From an uncultured Collinsella sp. (GTDB taxonomy: Bacteria > Actinomycetota > Coriobacteriia > Coriobacteriales > Coriobacteriaceae): a stretch of DNA of 43,937 nt. Shown in pieces: positions 33,916-40,605 of the stretch. The position numbers were made by a program, and so were the translations under genes. The notes under the pieces are model-generated. The model was not told the DNA's origin. It saw only the letters and a program-made list of their open reading frames with translations, and searched no databases. The stretch lies in contig CATXWM010000017.1 in assembly GCA_958403205.1 (NCBI GenBank), positions 1 through 43,937 of the forward strand, given 5' to 3'. How positions within the stretch are numbered: position 1 is the stretch's first letter; the number at the start of each line of letters is the position of its first letter.

Positions 33916-35592
33916 ATGGCTGATTCTATGTTCCACCAGCCCGTTATGGGTCGTCGCGCCTTTGTCGGCGGTACCCTTGCTGCGAGCTCCATGGCTTTTC
34001 TTGCCGCATGCGGCAAGAAGGGCGGCGACGCTTCCGGTTCTGAGTCCGGTTCGAAGCTGAACTTCTACATCAACAACCCGGTCTGCATCGACCCCTACAA
34101 CGTCCAGGAGGATCAGGGCACTCAGGTCGAGTACCAGCTCTTTGACGCTCTGACCTCTTACGACGCCGAGAAGGGCGAGATCGTTCCGCTGGCTTGCGAG
34201 TCCTTTGAGTCCAACGACGACGCCACCGAGTTTACCTTCAAGATCAAGAAGGCCAAGTTCCACAACGGTGACGACGTTACCTCCAAGTCCTTCAAGCTCG
34301 GTTGGGAGCGTCTGGTCAACACCAAGTCGGCTGTCGCTACCGAGTACGGCCCTTCCGAGGTCTCCTATCACCTCTCCATGGTCGAGGGCTATGACGATCT
34401 GCTTGCCGGTAACGCTACCGAGCTCAGCGGTGTTACCTGCCCCGACGATGAGACCCTCGTCGTCAAGCTGGCTTCCGCTTACGCCGACTTCCCCTTCGTC
34501 GCCTCTCACCCGGCTCTGGCCCCGGTTCCCGAGTGCGCCGAGTCCGATGTCAAGAGCTTCTACCTCGCCCCGGTCGGTAACGGCCCGTTCATGATGGACG
34601 GCAAGTGGGAGGATGGCCAGGAGATCAACGTCAAGAAGTTCGACGATTACTATGGCGACAAGGCCAAGATCGATGGCATCCACTTCCAGGTCATCAAGGA
34701 CATGGAGACCGCCTACAAGGAGTTCCAGGCCGGTAACCTCGATGTCTGCGACGTTCCCGTCGCTCAGATCGACGCCGCCAAGAAGGATCGCGGCGTGTCC
34801 AAGGACGGCTACACCATGGGTGACGGCGAGCGCATGCTGCTCGGCGCCGAGCCTTCCACGTACTATCTGACCTGCAACACCACGGCCGAGCCGTTCAGCA
34901 ACGCCGACCTGCGCAGGGGTATCTCCCTGGCCATCAACCGTGAGGCCATCTGCAAGACCATCTTCAAGGGTACCCGTACTCCTGCCGACGGCATTGTTCC
35001 TCCGGGCATCGATGGCTACAAGGAGGGCGCATGGGAGTTCTGCGCCTACGATGTCGACAAGGCTAACGAGTACCTCGACAAGGTTGCTCCCGCTGGCGCT
35101 AACGGGGATCGTGGCATTAGCGTGACCCTGTCCTACAACCAGGACGGCGGTCACAAGGAGATCATGGAGTCCATCATCGGTGACCTCGCCAAGGTTGGCG
35201 TTACCGCTGTCTCCGATACCCCTGAGTGGTCTGCCCTGCTCGAGCAGTATCAGAACTTTAACTATCAGTTCGGTCGTCTGGGTTGGATTGCCGACTACCC
35301 GATCATGGACAACTTCCTGTATCCGCTGTTCCACTCCGACTCCCTCGGTGGCGACAACCGCTCCGGTTACAACAACCCCGAGTTCGACGCCAAGGTCGAC
35401 GAGGCTCGTACTATTGTTGACGACGAGGAGCGCGTCGCTAAGATGCAGGAGGCCGACGCAATGGTCGCTGCCGACTGCCCGGTCATCCCGATTATGTTCT
35501 ACACGCACACCATCGCCGGCTCCGATCGCATTAAGCACCTCTATGTCGATCCGCAGAAGCACGCCGATCTGGGTACCGCTGAGCTCGCCTAA
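33916..35592 (+). CDS. Peptide ABC transporter substrate-binding lipoprotein (SBP family 5)
   Basis: Extracytoplasmic receptor of the second importer in the window. The 558-residue protein has a twin-arginine motif (GRRAF, 12-16), a hydrophobic stretch and a lipobox LAAC (29-32), so a Tat-exported lipoprotein is likely, followed by a Lys/Gly/Ser linker. The body matches the OppA/DppA family, including a GNGPFMM segment in the middle and the RRGISLAINREAI region. A four-gene set of permeases and ATPases follows, so oligopeptides or dipeptides are the likely substrate. ATG 33916 has a perfect AAGGAGG. A hairpin separates it from the permease gene. Confidence 0.88.
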   Translation: MADSMFHQPVMGRRAFVGGTLAASSMAFLAACGKKGGDASGSESGSKLNFYINNPVCIDPYNVQEDQGTQVEYQLFDALTSYDAEKGEIVPLACESFESNDDATEFTFKIKKAKFHNGDDVTSKSFKLGWERLVNTKSAVATEYGPSEVSYHLSMVEGYDDLLAGNATELSGVTCPDDETLVVKLASAYADFPFVASHPALAPVPECAESDVKSFYLAPVGNGPFMMDGKWEDGQEINVKKFDDYYGDKAKIDGIHFQVIKDMETAYKEFQAGNLDVCDVPVAQIDAAKKDRGVSKDGYTMGDGERMLLGAEPSTYYLTCNTTAEPFSNADLRRGISLAINREAICKTIFKGTRTPADGIVPPGIDGYKEGAWEFCAYDVDKANEYLDKVAPAGANGDRGISVTLSYNQDGGHKEIMESIIGDLAKVGVTAVSDTPEWSALLEQYQNFNYQFGRLGWIADYPIMDNFLYPLFHSDSLGGDNRSGYNNPEFDAKVDEARTIVDDEERVAKMQEADAMVAADCPVIPIMFYTHTIAGSDRIKHLYVDPQKHADLGTAELA

Positions 35593-35688
35593 GAGTTTGC
35601 AGCTTCCGTGAGGGTCAAGTATTTACGTAGACCTCATGGGAAACATACAGTTCTCCCTAACCTGGGGTAAACTGGCTGATGGTAATTT

Positions 35689-35722
35689 TGGGATGCCGGT
35701 CTGGCGATCGGCATCCCATTTA
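35689..35722 (+). terminator. Intercistronic hairpin after the peptide-binding gene
   Basis: A perfect 10-bp stem (35689-35698 with 35709-35718) is followed by TTTA. It is probably a partial terminator that keeps the binding protein in excess over the membrane subunits, as at the matching place in the other transporter. Confidence 0.65.
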
Positions 35723-35748
35723 GGTTAATCCCTAGATAGGGGAGTGGT

Positions 35749-36786
35749 ATGGGTAAGTACATCGTTAAACGTGTGCTTCAGTTCATCCCGGTGTTTTTGG
35801 GCGTTACGCTGATTCTGTTCGCCCTCCAGAATATCGTGCCGGGAGATCCGATCAAGCTGATCGGTGGAGACAAGGCTCTGTCCCCCGAGGTGGAGCTTCA
35901 GCTTCGCGTCCGCTATCACCTGGTCCAGACGGACGAGGACGGCAACGCGATCCTTGACGAGAACGGCGACCCCGTTCAAACGTCGCTCGTGGACCGTTAC
36001 TTGTATTACATGAACGGCCTGCTTCATGGCGATCTGGGCAATTCGTATCAGCGCAAGCTGCCGGTTACGGAAATCTTTGCCCAGAAGTATCCGTATACGG
36101 TCAAACTTGCCGCGTGCGCCATCGTGCTCGAGGCAATTATGGGTATCGGTGCGGGTATCATTTCGGCGGTAAAGCGTTATTCCTTCTGGGATATTTTGGT
36201 AACGCTCACCACGTCGATCCTCGTTGCGGTCCCGGCCTTCTGGCTCGGTATGTTGCTGCAGCTGTTCTTTGGCGTCATCCTCAAGGACGCCACGGGCGGT
36301 GCAATCTCCATGCCGATCTCGGGTGCCGGCGGTTCCAGCTCTCAGTATCAGGATTGGATGCACTATGTGCTTCCGACCATTACGCTGGCTTCGGTTTCGA
36401 CCGCTTATGCTGCGCGCATTATGCGCTCGCAGCTGCTTGACGTCATGAACCAGGATTACATCCGTACGGCAAAGGCCAAGGGTCTCTCCAATCGTGCGAT
36501 CATCGTCAAGCATGCGCTTAAGAATGCACTCATCCCCGTCGTTACCTATATTGGTGTCGACTTTGGCGGCATGCTTTCGGGCGCCATCCTGACCGAGACG
36601 GTCTTCAACTGGCCCGGTATCGGCTATGAGGTCTATCGCGCCATTAGCATGCGTGACTGGCCCATCGTTATGGGCGGCGTTACGCTCATCGTTGTCGTCG
36701 TCATGGTGATCAACCTGCTCGTCGACATTAGCTATGCATTCCTCGACCCGCGCATCCGCCTTGGCGGTCCGTCGGATAAGGCCTAA
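35749..36786 (+). CDS. Peptide ABC transporter permease, OppB/DppB-like
   Basis: First membrane subunit of the peptide importer. The 345-residue protein has the family N-terminus (KYIVKRVLQFIPVFLGVT), NIVPGDP, an extracytoplasmic loop and a BPD_transp_1 domain. The EAA loop DYIRTAKAKGLSNRAIIVKH contacts an ATPase. The loop after the first helix includes an Asp-rich insertion (TDEDGNAILDENGDP) not typical of the family. Start at ATG with AGGGGAG. The second permease follows after 14 bases. Confidence 0.93.
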   Translation: MGKYIVKRVLQFIPVFLGVTLILFALQNIVPGDPIKLIGGDKALSPEVELQLRVRYHLVQTDEDGNAILDENGDPVQTSLVDRYLYYMNGLLHGDLGNSYQRKLPVTEIFAQKYPYTVKLAACAIVLEAIMGIGAGIISAVKRYSFWDILVTLTTSILVAVPAFWLGMLLQLFFGVILKDATGGAISMPISGAGGSSSQYQDWMHYVLPTITLASVSTAYAARIMRSQLLDVMNQDYIRTAKAKGLSNRAIIVKHALKNALIPVVTYIGVDFGGMLSGAILTETVFNWPGIGYEVYRAISMRDWPIVMGGVTLIVVVVMVINLLVDISYAFLDPRIRLGGPSDKA

Positions 36787-36800
36787 GGGAGGTACGTCTC

Positions 36801-37736
36801 ATGCAGGAAACTGATTCTCAGTCTCAGGAGCAGGCTACCGCCACCAAGGTCGCATCTGCTCCCGCCAAGTCCCGCACGCTGTGGGGCGACGCTTTTAAGC
36901 GTCTTCGTAAGAACAAGCTCGCCGTTATCGGTGTCTGCTGGATCATCATCGTCGTTGTGGTTGCCCTGACCGCAGATCTGTGGGCTAAGCCCTGGCTCGG
37001 TTCGCCGACGGCTTCCGATTCGACCACCATGGCCGAGACATCGCTACTGGCTCCGTGTGCCGAGCACCCGTTTGGCACCGATGCCCTCGGTCGCGACATT
37101 CTCGTCCGCGTTATCTACGGTGCACGCGTTTCGCTTTCTGTCGGTATCATGGCCACCGCCATCTCCACATTGATCGGCCTGGTCATGGGCGCCCTGGCCG
37201 GTTTCTACGGCGGCATTTGGGATACGATCATCATGCGCTGTGCGGACATCTTCCTGGCGTTCCCGTACGTGCTGTTCGTTGTCGCCATGATCGCCGTTAT
37301 CGGCCGTGGTCTTCAGAACGTCTTTATCGCCATCGGCATTCTTGGCTGGCCTTCGATTGCGCGCGTCTTCCGCTCTGCAATCTTGACGGTCAAGGAAAAC
37401 GACTATGTTGATGCAGCGCGCGCGATGGGTGCATCTGATGCTCGTATCGTCGTGCGTCACATCTTCCCGAACTCCGTCGCCTCCATCGTGGTCTACGCGA
37501 CCATGAACATTGGTGGCGCCATTCTGACCGAGTCCGCTCTGTCCTTCCTCGGCATGGGCGTTATTCCGCCTACGCCTTCGTGGGGCTCCATGATTCAGGA
37601 CGGCCAGCAGTATCTTCTGACCGCTCCCTGGATGATGATCATGCCCGGTCTGGCAATTCTCTCGACGGTGCTCGCCTTCACCCTGCTGGGTGACGGTCTG
37701 CGCGACGCCCTCGACGTCAAGATGAAGGACGCATAA
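36801..37736 (+). CDS. Peptide ABC transporter permease, OppC/DppC-like
   Basis: Second membrane subunit. The 311-residue protein starts with a polar tail (about 35 residues, Gln/Ser/Ala-rich), then TM1, the family segment HPFGTDALGRDILVRV, and a BPD_transp_1 domain with EAA loop DYVDAARAMGASDARIVVRH and the end motif SFLGMGVIPPTPSWG. The ribosome site AAGGGAGG precedes ATG 36801. The ATPase gene begins two bases after its stop. Confidence 0.93.
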   Translation: MQETDSQSQEQATATKVASAPAKSRTLWGDAFKRLRKNKLAVIGVCWIIIVVVVALTADLWAKPWLGSPTASDSTTMAETSLLAPCAEHPFGTDALGRDILVRVIYGARVSLSVGIMATAISTLIGLVMGALAGFYGGIWDTIIMRCADIFLAFPYVLFVVAMIAVIGRGLQNVFIAIGILGWPSIARVFRSAILTVKENDYVDAARAMGASDARIVVRHIFPNSVASIVVYATMNIGGAILTESALSFLGMGVIPPTPSWGSMIQDGQQYLLTAPWMMIMPGLAILSTVLAFTLLGDGLRDALDVKMKDA

Positions 37737-37738
37737 GG

Positions 37739-38830
37739 ATGAAGAAGAACAAGAACTATGTGGACCTGAAGGACCAGCCGGTTCCTGAGGGCCAGCATCT
37801 GCTCGAGGTCGATGACCTTAAGATGTATTTCCACACCGAGGATGGCGTTGTTCGCGCTGTCGACGGTGTCTCCTACACGCTCGATCGCGGCGAGACCCTG
37901 GGCGTCGTCGGTGAGTCCGGCTCCGGTAAGTCCGTGACCGCCATGACCATCATGGGCCTCATCTCGATGCCTCCGGGAAAGATCGAGGGCGGTGACGTTC
38001 GCTATCGCGGCCGCTCCATCCTCGAAATGACCGAGGAAGAGATGCAGCACATTCGCGGCAACGATATCGCGATGATCTTCCAGGATCCTATGACCTCCTT
38101 GAACCCGGTCTATAAGATCGGCAGGCAGGTGGGCGAGGGTCTTCGTCTGCACCGTGGCTACTCCAAGCAGGAGGCGCTCAAGCGTGCCACCGAGCTTTTG
38201 GACCTCGTGGGTATCCCCGAGCCCGAGAAGCGCGTCAATGAGTATCCGCACCAGTTCTCTGGCGGTATGCGTCAGCGAGTCATGATTGCCATGGCCCTTG
38301 CCTGCGATCCCGATATTCTGATTGCCGACGAGCCCACGACTGCCCTGGACGTTACCATCCAGGCTCAGATTATCGAGCTCATGCAGGAGATGCAGGAGAA
38401 GAACGGCAACGCCATCATCATGATTACCCATGACCTGGGTGTTGTCGCCGATATGGCCGATAAGATCATGGTTATGTACGCCGGCCGCCCCGTTGAGTTC
38501 GGTACTGCTGAGGAAATCTTCTACGAGAGCCGCCACCCCTACACCTGGGGTCTTATCCGCTCCATCCCGGAGCAGGCCATCGATGAGAAGAAGCCGCTTA
38601 CGCCGATTCACGGCAACCCGCCTTCGCTCATGAACCTGCCCGAGGGCTGCGTGTTCTCGCCTCGTTGCCCCTATGCAACCGATAAGTGCCGCAAGCAGCG
38701 CCCCGAGCGTGTTGTCACCGAGTCCGGCCACTATTCTGCGTGCCATTATTCCGGTGACCCCGAGTTCCTTAAGAACGCTCCCGAGACGTCTCGTACGCGC
38801 AAGGATTCCAAGAAGGGAGGCGAGGCGTAA
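37739..38830 (+). CDS. Peptide ABC transporter ATPase, OppD/DppD-like
   Basis: First nucleotide-binding subunit. The 363-residue protein has Walker A GESGSGKS (58-65), signature FSGGMRQRV, Walker B ILIADEPTTALD and switch MITHD. A C-terminal oligopeptide-ATPase domain carries Cys residues (PEGCVFSPRCPYATDKC) that bind an iron-sulfur cluster in related Dpp proteins. The ATG follows the permease stop by two bases and the TAA of this gene touches the ATG of the next. Confidence 0.94.
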   Translation: MKKNKNYVDLKDQPVPEGQHLLEVDDLKMYFHTEDGVVRAVDGVSYTLDRGETLGVVGESGSGKSVTAMTIMGLISMPPGKIEGGDVRYRGRSILEMTEEEMQHIRGNDIAMIFQDPMTSLNPVYKIGRQVGEGLRLHRGYSKQEALKRATELLDLVGIPEPEKRVNEYPHQFSGGMRQRVMIAMALACDPDILIADEPTTALDVTIQAQIIELMQEMQEKNGNAIIMITHDLGVVADMADKIMVMYAGRPVEFGTAEEIFYESRHPYTWGLIRSIPEQAIDEKKPLTPIHGNPPSLMNLPEGCVFSPRCPYATDKCRKQRPERVVTESGHYSACHYSGDPEFLKNAPETSRTRKDSKKGGEA

Positions 38831-39859
38831 ATGGCAGACAATAACGAGCGCACTCCGCTGCTGAAGGTCGAGCACCTCTCCAAGGAGTTCCCCGCAGAGT
38901 CCGGCATGTTCGCCAAGCGTTTTTCCAAGCGCGTCGTCTCTGCTGTAAACGACATCTCTTTTGAGATTTATCCTGGCGAGACCTTTGGTCTGGTTGGCGA
39001 GTCTGGTTGCGGTAAGTCCACCACGGGCCGCACTATCATGCGTCTGACCAAGCCGACTGCCGGTAAGGTATTTTTCCAGGGCAAAGATGTTGCCGAGATG
39101 AGCAAGCATGAGATCAAGGACATGCGTCGCGAGATGCAGTTTATCTTCCAGGATCCTTATGCTTCGCTCAACCCTCGTATGACCATCGGCGAGATTGTCT
39201 CCGAGCCCATGACCATTCATGGTGTGGGTACCAAGGAGGAGCGCATTGAGCGCGTCCGTGAGCTTCTCGACGTCGTTGGACTGAACCCCGAGCACATCAA
39301 CCGTTATCCGCATGAGTTCTCGGGCGGCCAGCGTCAGCGTGTCGGTATTGCCCGCGCTTTTGCGCTGAAGCCCAAGCTGATTATCTGTGACGAGCCGGTA
39401 TCCGCTCTGGATGTGTCCATTCAGGCCCAGGTTCTGAACCTGCTCAAGGAACTGCAGGACAAGTTCGGTACCGCGTATCTGTTTATCGCACACGACCTGT
39501 CCGTCGTACAGCACATCTCCGATCGCGTTGCCGTTATGTATCTGGGTAAGATGGTCGAGGTTTCGGACTGGAAGACGCTCTATAGCGAGCCTCACCATCC
39601 GTACACGCAGTCGCTGCTGTCTGCCGTGCCGGTTCCCGATCCGGATATCCAGAAGACCCGTAAGCGCATCATCCTCGCTGGCGATCCGCCGTCGCCGCTG
39701 GATCCGCCGACCGGCTGCCGTTTCCACACGCGCTGCCCGATCGCTCAGGGTATCTGCTCCGAGAAGCTGCCCGAGTTTAAGGAAGTTGCACCGGGTCACT
39801 GCTGCGCCTGTCACTTCGCGGAGCCGTTCCCGATCAAGGAATCGCACATCGACCTGTAG
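38831..39859 (+). CDS. Peptide ABC transporter ATPase, OppF/DppF-like
   Basis: Second nucleotide-binding subunit and last gene of the importer operon. The 342-residue protein has Walker A GESGCGKS (56-63), signature FSGGQRQRVGIARAF, Walker B IICDEPVSALD, switch FIAHD, and a C-terminal Cys-containing domain (CRFHTRCPIAQGIC). Start and stop codons of the two ATPase genes are adjacent, with AAGGGAGG inside the upstream gene. The next 597 bases up to the tRNA are gene-free and hold two large palindromes and two terminators. Confidence 0.94.
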   Translation: MADNNERTPLLKVEHLSKEFPAESGMFAKRFSKRVVSAVNDISFEIYPGETFGLVGESGCGKSTTGRTIMRLTKPTAGKVFFQGKDVAEMSKHEIKDMRREMQFIFQDPYASLNPRMTIGEIVSEPMTIHGVGTKEERIERVRELLDVVGLNPEHINRYPHEFSGGQRQRVGIARAFALKPKLIICDEPVSALDVSIQAQVLNLLKELQDKFGTAYLFIAHDLSVVQHISDRVAVMYLGKMVEVSDWKTLYSEPHHPYTQSLLSAVPVPDPDIQKTRKRIILAGDPPSPLDPPTGCRFHTRCPIAQGICSEKLPEFKEVAPGHCCACHFAEPFPIKESHIDL

Positions 39860-39875
39860 TCGGTTGTTTTCGTCC

Positions 39876-40007
39876 GGGCCCGTGCTGGACTTAGTTTTCA
39901 GAACGTCCTCGACCATGGAAACCCCCTTATCCTGCTCCTTCGGAGCTGCGGATAAGGGGGTTTCCTGGTCTGCGGAATGTTCTGAAAACTAAGTCCAGCA
40001 CGGGCCC
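39876..40007. repeat. Palindrome C: 132-base hairpin with perfect 29-bp arms
   Basis: The outer arms (39876-39904 with 39979-40007) are perfect inverted repeats of 29 bases. Inside, 39911-39932 pairs with 39950-39970 with a single bulged base, and the loop holds GCTCC-TTC-GGAGC (39934-39946). Almost the whole element folds on itself. It starts 17 bases after the last peptide-transporter gene. No open frame or target-site duplication is visible. It could be a small non-autonomous mobile element, an extragenic palindrome or an unusually large terminator. Confidence 0.92.
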
Positions 40008-40072
40008 TGTGTTACCGCTGCAGGGGGTGGGCGATTCCTTGATCGCTCACTTAATCTAATAAGAAATTGAGC

Positions 40073-40105
40073 GAGGCCGGAGCTTTAGCTCCGGCCTCCT
40101 TATAT
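40073..40105 (+). terminator. Terminator-like hairpin in the gene-free stretch
   Basis: A perfect 11-bp stem GAGGCCGGAGC/GCTCCGGCCTC (40073-40083 with 40088-40098), loop TTTA, tail CTTATAT. Confidence 0.75.
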
Positions 40106-40108
40106 AAG

Positions 40109-40140
40109 GGCTCGGCAAAGCCGAGCCACTAAATTTTTTT
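40109..40140 (+). terminator. Intrinsic terminator with T7 tract
   Basis: A perfect 8-bp stem GGCTCGGC/GCCGAGCC (40109-40116 with 40120-40127), loop AAA, then ACTAAA and seven T (40134-40140). With the hairpin just upstream it forms a double terminator, probably for the peptide importer operon. Confidence 0.85.
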
Positions 40141-40187
40141 CAGCCCCAGAACATGTTTGATAGCTGTGCTTGAAGTGCGTTAACGCA

Positions 40188-40312
40188 GGGCCGGAATGGG
40201 GGCAACTTCCCAACGCATTCCGCAGGGGGCGGTACATTTTGTAGCGCGAAGCGCGAATCAAAATGTACCGCATGCCCGAGGACGCGTTGGGAAGTTGCCC
40301 CCGTTCCGGCCC
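40188..40312. repeat. Palindrome D: 125-base hairpin with 29-base arms
   Basis: The outer arms (40188-40216 with 40284-40312) are inverted repeats of 29 bases with one G-U position. The inner arms (40230-40241 with 40259-40270) are perfect over 12 bp around a GCGC-GAA-GCGC hairpin. Directly left lies the 10-base palindrome GCGTTAACGC (40177-40186). No T-tract follows. Arm length and the GGGCC end are shared with palindrome C, but the rest of the arms is different. Confidence 0.9.
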
Positions 40313-40369
40313 GGACATACGGATCTACCTGCCCATTTACAAATTCGTAAACTTTTTTCTAAAAAGTGC

Positions 40370-40399
40370 TTGCACAGTTCTCGAATCATAGGTTATTAT
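40370..40399 (+). promoter_or_regulatory. tRNA-Leu promoter
   Basis: TTGCAC (40370-40375) and TATTAT (40394-40399) with 18-base spacing. An upstream A/T-rich dyad ACTTTTTT..AAAAAGT ends just before the -35 and recurs at the tRNA-Gly promoter. The predicted start is about 50 bases before the tRNA. Confidence 0.8.
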
Positions 40400-40456
40400 C
40401 TTCCTCGTTGAACGCGCGGGTCCAACAAAACGAACCGCGAATCAACAACATAGCAT

Positions 40457-40546
40457 GTCGGAGTGGCGGAATTGGCAGACGCGCTAGCTTGAGGTGCTAG
40501 TGACCGCTTTTTGGTCATGCGGGTTCAAGTCCCGCCTCCGACACCA
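40457..40546 (+). tRNA. tRNA-Leu (anticodon GAG)
   Basis: Acceptor stem GTCGGAG (40457-40463) pairs with CTCCGAC (40536-40542), discriminator A, encoded CCA at 40544-40546. Anticodon stem CTAGC/GCTAG with loop TTGAGGT gives GAG, which reads CUC and CUU. A long variable arm TGACC...GGTCA and the T-loop GTTCAAGTC mark it as a class II leucine tRNA. Confidence 0.97.
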
Positions 40547-40557
40547 TCGCATTTGAG

Positions 40558-40579
40558 AAGCCTCTTCTGAGGCTTTTTT
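40558..40579 (+). terminator. Terminator after tRNA-Leu
   Basis: A 7-bp stem AAGCCTC/GAGGCTT (40558-40564 with 40569-40575), loop TTCT, followed by more T to 40579. Confidence 0.85.
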
Positions 40580-40605
40580 GTTACCGATAGACGGTGGGGT
40601 CCACG

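Noticed and set aside
37595..39916. Minus-strand open frame of about 770 codons opposite the peptide ATPase genes
   Set aside because: Same shadow effect; the plus strand encodes unmistakable OppD/OppF proteins.
39870..40320. Insertion sequence or CRISPR array in the gene-free stretch
   Set aside because: No transposase fragment and no regularly spaced direct repeats; only inverted repeats and terminators are visible.
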